In this document: one piece after another, positions 34,152-43,828 of the stretch | Layout of the letters: every line of letters starts with the position of its first letter | Numbering within the stretch: position 1 is the stretch's first letter | Source: Clostridiaceae bacterium | Lineage (GTDB): Bacteria; Bacillota; Clostridia; DSM-8532 | DNA: 64,000 bases | Assembly: GCA_012719645.1 (NCBI GenBank) | Contig: JAAXZX010000043.1 | Coordinates: forward strand, 1 to 64,000 | Direction: 5' to 3' | The notes under the pieces: generated by a model | Seen by the model: the letters and a program-made list of their open reading frames with translations, nothing else | Told to the model about the DNA's origin: nothing | Database searches by the model: none | Program-made: the position numbers and the translations under genes

Positions 34152-36398
34152 CTACTTTACAGTACCAAGGCTGAATTCCTTCTCAATTCCCTTAACTACG
34201 TTGCCTGAAAAATCGGTCAGCTCTGATACCTTGAGCGTATACGCGGTATTGTATTCCAGCGAATCAAACTTGAGTATCACGGTTACAGGATCGATGTAAA
34301 TTACGCTTACGGGCACTTTTCTGACGCTGACAAAATTATTTGTGCTGTATTCCAGGACGAAGTTTGCAGGAAGCAGGTTATTGGCGCTGAAACCTATTTC
34401 CTGTGAAAGCGTCAGCTTAACTGCGTCGGTGGATATGGCAACAGCTTCCACGATTTCATTGGCAGGACGGTTTTTATCGGTTCCGGCAAACTGCCTGCTT
34501 ACGGTTTCAATCCTATTTCCAAGGAAATCCTTTATCTTGGTGCTATCAACCCTGACCGTGTATTCATATTGTTTTAGCAGCTTGTCTGAGTTTTGCAGAT
34601 ACAGTTTTACCTTATATGGGCTGCTCGCGTCATAATATGCCTTCACGGGACGTATTCCCGCAGAACTGCCATACCTGGTTATGGTATAATTTGCCGCGTC
34701 CGCTGCCGCTTCCGGATTCAGAGGCCTGTTGAAGACGAGCACAACGGTCTGGTTATCCTGTGCTGTGGCCGAAGTCAGCTGGAACTTGGCCGAGGAGCCA
34801 TAGTCAGCCTTGAAGGTATAGACTTTTTCGGTTATGTATTCCTGCCGAGTAATATCGTTGAGGTTATTGATCGTCAGGAAATATGTGCCGTTTTTGACCA
34901 TTTCCTTTCCAAGCTTAAGATAGAGGGAATGGCCGTTGGAATCAATTGTAGTACCGGTTATGGGAACAGGCTGTTCTTTATCATCGGTCAGGTAGAAGTT
35001 GAATACCTGCCTGGCCAGGAACGGGTTGATCTCCTTGCTAAAGGTAATTATCATGGTGCTTGCGTCAACCGCTGCCATCTCAACCATTTCGAACTTGGTT
35101 TTCTGACCGTCCCCGGCAACAAACTTCATGCTGTCGCCTTCCCCGTCGTTGAGCCTGACACCGTAGGCGCTCATCATGTCTCCGTCAATGGACAGGGTAT
35201 ATACTTCCCCCTGTTTAAGCAGATCACTGTCAAGGCTCAATAGAATCCCGGTATTGTCGGAATTCAGAACACCGGCCTTGATCCTGCCCAGCCTGCCGTC
35301 GGCGATAACAGTGTTTTCCTGGAGCAGCAGGTAATACAGGGGTACCTCGCTGTTAATGGAAAGAGGATGAGTAAAATAGACCTTAAGGCTTCTCTGGTTG
35401 ACAGGCTCTATCCTGCTGATGCGGAAGAAGCTGGAAGTCACCTTCTGGACCCCAAAGCCCTGAAACAGTTTCATAAGCTTGCTGGTTACATTGCCCTGCC
35501 TGTCCCTTACATCATGCAGTTCGATGATATAATCCGTTCCCTCTTTCAGAGGATCGGTCCTGACAACCACGATATCGCCATCTATGCTATCAACGCTGCA
35601 TGTAATGTCAGTATCGGCGTCTGAGTAGATCAAGACACCGCCTACCGATTGAACAGGCTCGTTCAGGATTACCTGGATCTTGTTCAGGTCAAGGCTTTCA
35701 ACGCTTTTTATATCTGTGAATACCGTATCGACAATTATACCCAATGCCATTGCCTGGAGCCGGGTCACAACCCCCTCGTCGATCATTTTCTGGAGGAGGA
35801 TCTTATCCTTGCCCTTGCATTCCATGGTAAGGGCCCTGTACATAATCTCCACGGCGCTGCCGCGGGTGGCTGTGGGGTTTGCGCTGGCCCGGTCGATGTA
35901 TTCCGTGATAGTTATCAGGCCTGTCTCCCTTGCCTTATCGTAGGCCGTATCCAGTGTGAAATCGGTACCCGGAACGTAATCCAGGGCTTTAAGAATCATC
36001 CCTATGAACTCTTTATCAGTTATAAAGTCAAGGGGTTTGAACTGGCTGGATGTTTGAAGAATGAATCCGTTCTGGTAGCAATAACCGATGAACGGCGCAT
36101 ACCATTCTGTGGAAGGAACATCGGTATAGGGAGTGGAGCTGAAAAAGGACTTGTTCTGGTTGACATAATCTCCTTTTCCGATCAGCCGGACAATGAAAGT
36201 TGCCGCTTCATTCCGTCTGAGGGGATTTTCAAGGTAGTATTCTCCGTTGACTCCGCTGATAATCTTCAGACTGCCCAGTACAGCCGCCTTTTCCTGCGTG
36301 GTTCTTTCTGTCGTTTGCGCCGCTGCCGGAACGATCGATACCAGCATAACGGCAATAACAAGCATAATGAACGGTAGTTTTTTTACAATTCTCATCAT
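34152..36398 (-). CDS. SLH- and Ig-like-domain surface protein
   Basis: A 748-residue exported protein. The signal peptide is KKLPFIMLVIAVMLVSIVPAAA. The N-terminal 200 residues carry SLH-like repeats (KAAVLGSLKIISGVNGEYYL with LRRNEAATFIVRLIG; the second around TEWYAPFIGYCYQNGFI). The rest is a series of Big_5/SbsA-type Ig-like domains, each beginning like VESLDLNKIQVILNEPVQSV, RSLKVYFTHPLSINSEVPL or DNQTVVLVFNRPLNPEAAAD and ending with a DITRQEYITEKVYTFKA-like strand. This is the architecture of S-layer or wall-anchored proteins. It stands between two other leftward genes and has a terminator after it. Confidence 0.85.
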   Translation of the reverse strand: MMRIVKKLPFIMLVIAVMLVSIVPAAAQTTERTTQEKAAVLGSLKIISGVNGEYYLENPLRRNEAATFIVRLIGKGDYVNQNKSFFSSTPYTDVPSTEWYAPFIGYCYQNGFILQTSSQFKPLDFITDKEFIGMILKALDYVPGTDFTLDTAYDKARETGLITITEYIDRASANPTATRGSAVEIMYRALTMECKGKDKILLQKMIDEGVVTRLQAMALGIIVDTVFTDIKSVESLDLNKIQVILNEPVQSVGGVLIYSDADTDITCSVDSIDGDIVVVRTDPLKEGTDYIIELHDVRDRQGNVTSKLMKLFQGFGVQKVTSSFFRISRIEPVNQRSLKVYFTHPLSINSEVPLYYLLLQENTVIADGRLGRIKAGVLNSDNTGILLSLDSDLLKQGEVYTLSIDGDMMSAYGVRLNDGEGDSMKFVAGDGQKTKFEMVEMAAVDASTMIITFSKEINPFLARQVFNFYLTDDKEQPVPITGTTIDSNGHSLYLKLGKEMVKNGTYFLTINNLNDITRQEYITEKVYTFKADYGSSAKFQLTSATAQDNQTVVLVFNRPLNPEAAADAANYTITRYGSSAGIRPVKAYYDASSPYKVKLYLQNSDKLLKQYEYTVRVDSTKIKDFLGNRIETVSRQFAGTDKNRPANEIVEAVAISTDAVKLTLSQEIGFSANNLLPANFVLEYSTNNFVSVRKVPVSVIYIDPVTVILKFDSLEYNTAYTLKVSELTDFSGNVVKGIEKEFSLGTVK

Positions 36399-36615
36399 TC
36401 GTACGCCCCTTTACCAGTAATCTATTAATATTTTATCATAATTATCTGAAGGAACATATATATTTTCAGCAAAATTTGTCAGCAGGGACATATCTCTGCC
36501 GGATCACGACGGTAATCAAAACCGGCCTGGCACAGGCAAGGGACGGACACTGGATGCTGTCCCGGTCCGCCCCTTTATCCCCAGGGCCAATGCATGCCTT
36601 ACGGCATAAGGCCTG

Positions 36616-38250
36616 TTATTCCATCATCATTTCCACAAGGCTGAGGAACTCCGTCTTGTAAGGATCAGCTTTCACCGAGGGCAGGTTTGCAATCCTGCCA
36701 TAGACATTTTCATAGCTCGCATTGCCCTTGTACCGGGAATCTCTCAGCAGCATCCCAAACTCGGCGACCGCGGAGGCAAAAGCGAATGATTCCGAAGGAA
36801 CAGCGCTTTCTTTTGAAGAATCAACCACAAAGTCAAGAAGCTTGCTCCGGTCCTGGTCAGGCTCCTTGTAGCGGATCTTTATGCTCAGCCATTCATCGCT
36901 TTCCACTACCTGGGTCTGCTGATACTTCAAATCAGTGCCTGGCACCTCCGCATCAGAGTCGGCGGGTATGATTTCATACAAGGCTGTAACACGGTGTCCT
37001 GCCCCCATTTCGCCGGCGTCCCTGGTATCATCGTCAAAATCCTCATCGTTGAGCATCCTGTTCTCGTAGCCCAGCAGCCGGTATCCCTTAACCATGGCAG
37101 GATTGAACTCCACCTGCAGTTTTACGTCCTTGGCAATGGTCAGGAGCGTGCCTCCCATCTCCTCCACCAGCACCTTTCTGGCTTCCAGTATGGTGTCAAT
37201 GTAGGCATAGTTTCCATTGCCGTTGTCCGCAAGAGCCTCCATCTTGTTGTCCTTTACGTTGCCCGTTCCAAATCCGAGGACAGACAGGAAAATACCTTTA
37301 TCACGCTCTTTCTCTATGAGGCGGACGAGCTCGCCCTCGCTGGACACACCCACGTTAAAATCACCGTCGGTAGCCAGTATGACCCTGTTGTTCCCGTTTT
37401 TAATGAAGTTTTTATGGGCAATCTGATAGGCTGTCTTAATCCCTGCTGCTCCAGCGGTGGAGCCACCTGCCTCCAGTTCCTGGATGGCTTGTGAAATAGC
37501 CAGTTTCTCATCGCCGGAGGCGCCGTCCAATACTACGGTGTCATTTCCTGCGTAGGTTACTATTGATATGCGGTCATAGGGCCGCAGGTTTTCAACGAGC
37601 ATAAGGAAGGCTTCCTTTACCAGCGGCAGTTTGTTTTCGGCCATCATGGACCCTGAAACATCAATCAGGAAGACCAGGTTGGAGGGGGGTATATTCTCCA
37701 TATCAACCTCTTTGCCCTTAAGGCCGATCAGCAGGAGTTTGTTTTCCTCATTCCAGGGACATGTGCTGATCTCGGTGGTTACCGAAAAGGGAACATCACC
37801 TTCGGGCAGCGGGTAGTCATACCCAAAATAGTTGATCATCTCTTCAATGCGTACGGCGTCGGGCGGGACAGTCCCGCTTTGCATGATGTATCTTCTCACA
37901 TTGGCATAGGAAGCAGTATCCACATCAATCGAGAAGGTTGACAGGGGCTCGGACAGGGGTGAAACAAAACCCCTCTCTGCTATCGGGTTGTATTCTTCGG
38001 TGTTGAACTCGGGAAGCTCATACTCAGGAAGTCCATACTCGGGTTTATTTTGCGGAAAGTATTTCATGCCCATGTCACTGTCGGTGCCGGTAAGCATATA
38101 GCTATAACCGTCAGTACTTTTGGACATTGATGGCTTCATTGAGACGTCCGCCGTAAGCCCGGATAATTTTCTTTCGGTTCCGCAGGATGCGAACAGAAAT
38201 GCTGTCACAAGGAGAAAAGCGATCACTGAAGTTATTTTTCTCTTTAACAT
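36616..38250 (-). CDS. VWA-domain lipoprotein (YfbK type)
   Basis: A 544-residue lipoprotein (signal VIAFLLVTAFLFASCGTE, lipobox FASC). An N-terminal von Willebrand-like segment contains YANVRRYIMQSGTVPPDAVR, followed by the VWA domain with MIDAS motif VFLIDVSGSMMAENKLPL (about 195), a TDGDFNVGVSSE strand and the C-terminal DUF3520-type part (YEIIPADSDAEVPG; SAVAEFGMLLRDS). These metal-dependent adhesion folds mediate protein contacts at the surface. The start follows GGAGG. A short GC hairpin (GCCTTATGCCGTAAGGC) lies just after the stop but has no T-run. Confidence 0.9.
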   Translation of the reverse strand: MLKRKITSVIAFLLVTAFLFASCGTERKLSGLTADVSMKPSMSKSTDGYSYMLTGTDSDMGMKYFPQNKPEYGLPEYELPEFNTEEYNPIAERGFVSPLSEPLSTFSIDVDTASYANVRRYIMQSGTVPPDAVRIEEMINYFGYDYPLPEGDVPFSVTTEISTCPWNEENKLLLIGLKGKEVDMENIPPSNLVFLIDVSGSMMAENKLPLVKEAFLMLVENLRPYDRISIVTYAGNDTVVLDGASGDEKLAISQAIQELEAGGSTAGAAGIKTAYQIAHKNFIKNGNNRVILATDGDFNVGVSSEGELVRLIEKERDKGIFLSVLGFGTGNVKDNKMEALADNGNGNYAYIDTILEARKVLVEEMGGTLLTIAKDVKLQVEFNPAMVKGYRLLGYENRMLNDEDFDDDTRDAGEMGAGHRVTALYEIIPADSDAEVPGTDLKYQQTQVVESDEWLSIKIRYKEPDQDRSKLLDFVVDSSKESAVPSESFAFASAVAEFGMLLRDSRYKGNASYENVYGRIANLPSVKADPYKTEFLSLVEMMME

Positions 38251-38328
38251 GACAATTCCTCCTTTTATCTTTTTATTGCTCTCTGCAACATTAGACTGGA
38301 GGAATTTTCATGTGGTTCATTATTTTAT

Positions 38329-38922
38329 TCAAATATATCCGGAAAGCAGACCGGCTATCTTTTGCCTCAGGGTTTCCAGGTCGCCATTGTTTTCAATGAC
38401 CGCATCGGCCAGCCTGATGTATTCTTCCTGGGGAAGCTGCGAACGGATCCGGCTTTCGGCTTCGGCCCGGTCCATTCCGCTCCGCGCCATGATCCGCCTG
38501 ATCCTTTCCTCCTCGGGGCACACCACCACCCATACGGCATCAACGATATCCAAAAATCCGCGACGTACCGGGATGGGAACATCCAGGACCACAATGCCGT
38601 CGTATCCCGCTTCACGCAGGGTGCTGATCCTTTTCTCCATCTCATGTATAACCCGGGCATGAATGATCGCCTCAAGCTTTCGGCGCCTCTCTTCCGAGTT
38701 GAAGACCATACTGGCCAGCTTTTTCCGGTCAATGGTTTCATCGGGCAGAACAACCTCCTGCCCGAAATAATCGATGATCTCCTTCCAGGCAGGCTCGCCG
38801 GGCTGGGTCACCTTTCTTGATATATGGTCCGCATCGATGACCTCTGCCCCCATCTCCTTCAGGATAGCCGAAACCGTCGTTTTCCCGGCCCCTATGCCGC
38901 CGGTCACTCCGATTATCTGCAT
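38329..38922 (-). CDS. coaE: Dephospho-CoA kinase
   Basis: The last step of coenzyme A synthesis: phosphorylates the 3'-hydroxyl of dephospho-CoA. The 197-residue protein has Walker A GVTGGIGAGKTTVSAIL at the N-terminus, DADHISRKVTQPGEPAW (substrate site, about 35) and the lid region RMARSGMDRAEAESRIRSQL-like segment (RIRRIMARSGMDRAEAESRI). The start follows AGGAGG. It lies downstream of polA, separated by a repeat-rich hairpin region. Confidence 0.95.
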   Translation of the reverse strand: MQIIGVTGGIGAGKTTVSAILKEMGAEVIDADHISRKVTQPGEPAWKEIIDYFGQEVVLPDETIDRKKLASMVFNSEERRRKLEAIIHARVIHEMEKRISTLREAGYDGIVVLDVPIPVRRGFLDIVDAVWVVVCPEEERIRRIMARSGMDRAEAESRIRSQLPQEEYIRLADAVIENNGDLETLRQKIAGLLSGYI

Positions 38923-38937
38923 GATTACCTCCTAGCC

Positions 38938-39058
38938 AAGGGGACGGTTCCTCTGGTCTGATATCCATGGGGACCGTTTCCCTGGTGTGTCTAGCCACAG
39001 GAACCGTCCCTCTGGTTTGCCTGGTTTGTCTAGCCACAGGAACCGTCCCCCTGGTTTG
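38938..39058. repeat. GGGGACGGTTCC repeat cluster between polA and coaE
   Basis: Two direct units of 32 bases begin TGTCTAGCCACAGGAACCGT at 38988 and 39027. A third, inverted copy of the core is AAGGGGACGGTTCC (38938-38951), and a degenerate one is GGGGACCGTTTCC (38969). Core and inverted core can pair over 13 bases, so the polA-coaE transcript would carry a strong stem. Short elements of this type are scattered in many Firmicutes genomes; their function is not established. Confidence 0.85.
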
Positions 39059-39060
39059 AT

Positions 39061-41748
39061 TTACTTGGCCTCGTACCAGTTGCGGCCGACAGAAATGTCC
39101 ACGGTTAGCGGCACCGACAGGGCAACCGCTTCCTCCATGCCGACGCGTATGATGTTCTTAACCTCTTCCAGTTCGTCCTCCCAGGTTTCCACGAGAAGCT
39201 CGTCGTGAACCTGCAGGATCAGGCGTGACTTAAGCTTTCTCTTCTTAAGCTCCCTCCATACCCTGACCATGGCAATCTTGATGATGTCTGCCGCACTGCC
39301 CTGGATGGGTGTGTTCAGGGCAACCCTCTTCCCGAAGGACCGGACGGCGAAATTGGACGACTTGAGCTCGGGTATATGCCTTATCCTGTGGAACATGGTT
39401 TCCACATAGCCTTTTTCCTGGCCCATCCTTACAGTGTCGTCCATATATTCCCTGACCTTCGGGTAGGTGTCAAGATATCCCTCTATATATCTCGCCGCTT
39501 CTTTCCTGGACACATTTATATCCTTTGCCAGGCTGAAATCGCTTATCCCGTAAATGATTCCAAAATTAACCGCCTTCGCGCTCCGGCGCATCTCGGGGGT
39601 TACATGCTCCATGGGCACCCTGAAAACCTGTGACGCCGTCAGGGTGTGTATGTCCGCGCCTTCCAGGAAGGCTTTTTTCAGGGTTTCATCCCCGGTAATA
39701 TGGGCAAGGACGCGCAGCTCTATCTGGGAGTAATCGGCATCCACCAGGGTAAATCCTTCTTCGGGTATGAAGGCTTTCCTGATCTCGCGGCCCAGTTCGG
39801 TGCGGACGGGAATATTCTGGAGATTGGGCTCGGTACTGCTGATCCTGCCTGTGGCGGTGACTGTCTGATTGAACCTGGAATGAATCCTGCCGGTCACCGG
39901 ATGTATGACCTTCGCCAGCCCTTCCGCATAGGTGGACTTAAGCTTTGCAAGCTGCCGGTATTCAAGGATGCAGGGAATGATCTCATGCTTGTCCGCCAGG
40001 GACTCAAGGACCTCCGCATCGGTGGAGTAACCTGTTTTTGTCTTCTTTACCGCCTTAAGGCCGATCTTTTCAAACAGGACGACGCCCAGCTGCTTTGTGG
40101 AATTGATGTTGAACTCTTCGCCCGCCAGCATGTAAATGGTCTGCTCCAGGGACCTTATACGCCTTTCCAGCATGTCCCCGTATTCCTCAAGGGCGTTTTT
40201 ATCCACTTTGAACCCGTAGTACTCCATGCTGCCCAGCACCATGGTAAGGGGCAGCTCCACATCATGGTAAAGGAAATGTTGTCCGCTGTCGTCGAGCCTC
40301 TGGCTCTGTTTTTCATAAATTGACCGAAACAGCGATGCCGCCTTTCCGGCTGCGCATACCAGTTCATCCCCGGGAATGTCCGAAAAGCGCTGCCTGCCCG
40401 TGCCCATAAATGCTTCGGGCAGATCCGGAGACTGGCCGAGGTGCTTTACGGCAAGCCTGTCGATGCTGTAGGAATCAGCCTGGGCATCCAGGAGGTATTC
40501 CGCGATCATAAGATCAAAAAGGCCGCATTCAAGGTCCATCCCATAGCTCAGTATCCATGTATAGAGGGATTTGACATCGTGGCATATCAGCCTGGTATCC
40601 GGATTCTCAAATATGGGAGACAGGAGTTTTGCCAGCTCAGGCTCATCGATCCGGTCACCGGTCCTTGCGAAATAAAACCTGTCTACGCTCCCTGTTATCA
40701 GGGCTGCCATGTTCCCGCCGATGCGTCCGGTCTGCTCAAGCATGGCATAAAAAACAAGTTCCTTCTCTTTGCCAAGCTGCTTTGCAATTCTTTCGAAGTC
40801 TTCCGCGGTTTCAACCACAGTCACCTGGCAGGTGACCGTTTCGGCTGCCGCTTCGGCTTTTGCAAGCCGGTCAAGACCCATGCGTTTTATAAGGCTTCTG
40901 AACTCAAGTTCCTGGAACAGTTGATACAAAGCCTCTTCATCCATCTCTTCGCGTTTAAGGGATTCCAGTTCCGCCAGCCCATCACCGGTCCTTACGATGG
41001 TTGCAAGTTTCCTGGACAGGAAGGCAGAGTCCTTTCCTTCCTCCAAAAGCGCCCTTACCCTCTCCCTGGGGATTTCATTCAGGTGCTGGTACAGGTTTTC
41101 TATGGTCCCGTACTCCCTGATGAGCTCTATGGCCGTCTTTTCACCAATTCCGGGCACTCCCTTTATATTATCCGACGTATCACCCATAAGGGCTTTCACT
41201 TCAATCAGCGCGACAGGTTCCACGCCGTATTTTTCCTTTACAAGTTCCGGGCTGAACCGGTTTGTTTCAGTTTTCCCCTTGCTGGTGGAGGGTATGATCA
41301 CCGTGGTCTTTTCACTGACAAGCTGCAGGGCATCCCGGTCCCCCGTGAGGATGGCCACTTCCATCCCCTTCTCCTCGGCTATCCTTGAATAGATCCCGAT
41401 GATATCGTCGGCTTCCAGGCCTTCATTCTCCAGGATGGCGATTTTCATGGCCTTCAGCACATCCTTGACAACGGGAAGCTGCCTGGCCAGATCCCTGGGC
41501 ATGGGCTTTCTTGTAGCCTTATAATCCTCACACATGATATGCCGGAAGGTCTTGGCCTTCAGGTCAAAGGCTACCCCGATATGGTCCGGGTTTTCCTCCT
41601 CGATGTACTTGTTCAGGATATTGATAAACCCAAAAACGGCATTTGTCGGGAAGCCTTCGCTGGTGGACAAAAAGCCCGGACCCTTGAAGGCATAAAATGC
41701 CCGGTTCAGAATACTGTTTCCGTCAACAATCAGCAGTTTCCCTCTCAT
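39061..41748 (-). CDS. polA: DNA polymerase I (3'-5' exonuclease site degenerate)
   Basis: An 895-residue DNA polymerase I for repair and Okazaki fragment processing. The 5'-nuclease domain (1-290) is intact (LIVDGNSILNRAFYAFKG; GDRDALQLVSEKTTVIIPS; GDTSDNIKGVPGIGEKTA). The polymerase domain is intact too (DYSQIELRVLAHITGDE near 669, AVNFGIIYGISDFSLAKD, QVHDELLVE near 849). The middle region (about 310-480) lacks the DxE metal motif of a working proofreading site: ELVFYAMLEQTGRIGGNMAA stands where DTET is expected. Loss is common in Firmicutes Pol I. ATG 41748 follows CGGAGGGAAAA; the track adds eight codons. Confidence 0.95.
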   Translation of the reverse strand: MRGKLLIVDGNSILNRAFYAFKGPGFLSTSEGFPTNAVFGFINILNKYIEEENPDHIGVAFDLKAKTFRHIMCEDYKATRKPMPRDLARQLPVVKDVLKAMKIAILENEGLEADDIIGIYSRIAEEKGMEVAILTGDRDALQLVSEKTTVIIPSTSKGKTETNRFSPELVKEKYGVEPVALIEVKALMGDTSDNIKGVPGIGEKTAIELIREYGTIENLYQHLNEIPRERVRALLEEGKDSAFLSRKLATIVRTGDGLAELESLKREEMDEEALYQLFQELEFRSLIKRMGLDRLAKAEAAAETVTCQVTVVETAEDFERIAKQLGKEKELVFYAMLEQTGRIGGNMAALITGSVDRFYFARTGDRIDEPELAKLLSPIFENPDTRLICHDVKSLYTWILSYGMDLECGLFDLMIAEYLLDAQADSYSIDRLAVKHLGQSPDLPEAFMGTGRQRFSDIPGDELVCAAGKAASLFRSIYEKQSQRLDDSGQHFLYHDVELPLTMVLGSMEYYGFKVDKNALEEYGDMLERRIRSLEQTIYMLAGEEFNINSTKQLGVVLFEKIGLKAVKKTKTGYSTDAEVLESLADKHEIIPCILEYRQLAKLKSTYAEGLAKVIHPVTGRIHSRFNQTVTATGRISSTEPNLQNIPVRTELGREIRKAFIPEEGFTLVDADYSQIELRVLAHITGDETLKKAFLEGADIHTLTASQVFRVPMEHVTPEMRRSAKAVNFGIIYGISDFSLAKDINVSRKEAARYIEGYLDTYPKVREYMDDTVRMGQEKGYVETMFHRIRHIPELKSSNFAVRSFGKRVALNTPIQGSAADIIKIAMVRVWRELKKRKLKSRLILQVHDELLVETWEDELEEVKNIIRVGMEEAVALSVPLTVDISVGRNWYEAK

Positions 41749-41909
41749 TTTTCCCTCCGGCATCCTGTTCAACTGCCGCCGGCAGGGCGCCGGCGGCGCG
41801 GCATGATCGTCTTGTACGCCAACTATGATTATTGTATAATATTTAAGTGTTTTATTCCATTAAAATGGAAACAATAGGATCAGTAAAACCGGTAAAAAGA
41901 GGCAAAGCC

Positions 41910-42347
41910 ATGATTAACACGGTACTTGTAATCGATGATAACGCGCTGGATAACGCCGTATTGAGGAACTACCTCTACAATGAACGCCTAAACCTGTTAT
42001 CGGCGCTCAACGGGCGGGAAGCCCTGGACATGCTCGAGGGAAGGAATGTTGACGTAATTGTTCTTGACCTGGTAATGCCCGTCATGGACGGACTTGAGTT
42101 CCTGAAAGCGTTCAAAAAGACGAGTTACTATGACTTAATACCTGTTATTATCATCACCAGCCAGGATTCGGAAGAAACCATCAAATCGGTCATCTCCGAG
42201 TACGAGGTCTTTGATTATGTCATCAAGCCCCTGGACCAGGTAAGAAGGTTGATCCTGGTCAATAAAATAAAGACCGCCATACGATACAGGAACGCCCTGA
42301 AAGAGCTTTATTCGCTGAAAAGGCAGCAATGCGGGGACGGAGAATAA
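41910..42347 (+). CDS. Stand-alone response regulator receiver domain
   Basis: A 145-residue CheY-like protein. VLVIDDNALDNAVLRNYLYN carries the acidic pocket, VIVLDLVMPVMDGLEFLKAF the phosphoacceptor aspartate, PVIIITSQDSEETI the conserved threonine/serine and DYVIKPLDQV the lysine. A helical tail (LVNKIKTAIRYRNALKELYS) follows; there is no DNA-binding or enzymatic output domain and no histidine kinase beside it. ATG 41910 follows AAAGAGG; the track start is 21 codons early. It precedes murT by 68 bases on the same strand, so it is probably cotranscribed with murT-gatD. Confidence 0.88.
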   Translation: MINTVLVIDDNALDNAVLRNYLYNERLNLLSALNGREALDMLEGRNVDVIVLDLVMPVMDGLEFLKAFKKTSYYDLIPVIIITSQDSEETIKSVISEYEVFDYVIKPLDQVRRLILVNKIKTAIRYRNALKELYSLKRQQCGDGE

Positions 42348-42415
42348 TCCGTCCTTATCATATAATGGGTCATTTCAGGGATTCATTTCGGTTCCGCATG
42401 AAGCAAGGGATAATT

Positions 42416-43813
42416 ATGAAACAAGGGTTCAGCATGTTAAGGTTCAGAGCGGCAATTCTCACCGCCAAGCTTGCCATTGTCATACTGCGTCTTTTCAGAA
42501 GCGGCGGGACAAGCCTTCCGGGCAAACTGGCCCAGAGGCTTTACCCGCAGATACTCGACCATCTTTCCGGGTTGTTCAGGATAACCATGATCACCGGAAC
42601 CAACGGGAAGACAACCACTTCGAGAATAGTGGCGAGCATGATGGAACAGAAAGGGCTGAAGGTGGTTGCCAACAAATCCGGCGCAAATCTTGCCAGCGGC
42701 ATTACAACAACCCTTATAAGCGCCCTGACCCCCGGCGGCAGGCCCAGGGTCACCCATGCCCTCCTGGAAACTGATGAGGCCGCATTCAGGACAATGGCGC
42801 CCAGGCTGAAGCCTGAAACGGTTATAGTAACAAATTTCTTCCGCGACCAGTTGGATCGATTCGGGGAACTGCACACTACGGTCAATAATGTACGGGAAGG
42901 CATCGCCAAAATCCCGGGGGCGGTCCTTATTCTCAATGCAGATGACTCCCTGTGCGCGTCGCTGGGAAGGAATGTGCCCAACAGGGTAATATATTTCGGA
43001 ATGAAGGAAGGCGTTTATCCGGAAGGCAACGCCAGCATAAACTCCGATGCCGCTTTCTGCATCCAGTGCAAGTCCAGGTATGAATACAGCTCGGTAACCT
43101 TCGGCCACCTGGGGCACTTCATCTGCCCTTCCTGCGGTTACGGAAGGCCCCATACCCACGTGGAATGCACCGGCATCCTGTCCTATGACAACCTCGGATC
43201 AACCATTGAAGTCTCGGGACCGGATATGGATATTACCGTCAAGCTGGCCCTTCCCGGGCTTTACAATATCTACAACGCGCTTGCCGGGGCGTCCTTCGGG
43301 CTTGCCCTCGGCCTGGACGGGAACGGGATAACAGCGGCCCTCACCGGATTTGAATGCGGTTTCGGGCGAATGGAAACCGTCCATATCAACGACAGGGAAC
43401 TGAAAATGATCCTGGTTAAAAACCCTACGGGCTTCAACCAGGTTCTGCGTTATCTTCTGACCCAGGAAGAGCCCTGTGTGACCGCCTTCGCCATAAACGA
43501 CAGGCTGGCCGACGGCACCGACATATCCTGGCTCTGGGATGTGGATTTTGAGATCCTTGCCCTCATGGATGACAGGATACGGGCTTACTATGTTTCGGGC
43601 ATCCGGGCAGAGGACATGGCGGTAAGGCTGAAATACGCCGGTATATCGCCAGACAGGGTCATACTTGAAAAGGACTACCACCAACTGATCCAAAAGGCCC
43701 TCCAAAAGACCGGGGCAGGGGAGACCTTCTACATTCTTCCCACCTATACCGCCATGCTGGACATTCGGAAAATCCTGAAAAAGCGTTTCGGTCTGAAGGA
43801 GTTCTGGCAATAA
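42416..43813 (+). CDS. murT: Lipid II isoglutaminyl synthase subunit MurT
   Basis: With GatD it amidates D-glutamate of lipid II. The 465-residue protein is a Mur ligase relative: MITGTNGKTTTSRIVASMM (ATP site), LLETDEAAFRTMAPRLKPE, VTNFFRDQLDRFGELHTTV and NADDSLCASLGR in the central domain. An inserted zinc ribbon follows (CIQCKSRYEY and ICPSCGYGRPHTH), and a C-terminal DUF1727 domain (KNPTGFNQVLRYLL). I prefer ATG 42416 with AAGGGATAATT upstream; earlier track codons extend into the end of the receiver gene. GatD follows 15 bases later. Confidence 0.94.
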   Translation: MKQGFSMLRFRAAILTAKLAIVILRLFRSGGTSLPGKLAQRLYPQILDHLSGLFRITMITGTNGKTTTSRIVASMMEQKGLKVVANKSGANLASGITTTLISALTPGGRPRVTHALLETDEAAFRTMAPRLKPETVIVTNFFRDQLDRFGELHTTVNNVREGIAKIPGAVLILNADDSLCASLGRNVPNRVIYFGMKEGVYPEGNASINSDAAFCIQCKSRYEYSSVTFGHLGHFICPSCGYGRPHTHVECTGILSYDNLGSTIEVSGPDMDITVKLALPGLYNIYNALAGASFGLALGLDGNGITAALTGFECGFGRMETVHINDRELKMILVKNPTGFNQVLRYLLTQEEPCVTAFAINDRLADGTDISWLWDVDFEILALMDDRIRAYYVSGIRAEDMAVRLKYAGISPDRVILEKDYHQLIQKALQKTGAGETFYILPTYTAMLDIRKILKKRFGLKEFWQ

Positions 43814-43828
43814 AGAGGGAATGAGCCT

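Noticed and set aside
38938-39058. CRISPR-like array
   Set aside because: Only two direct units and one inverted core, spacer-like parts are nearly identical and too short, and there are no cas genes.
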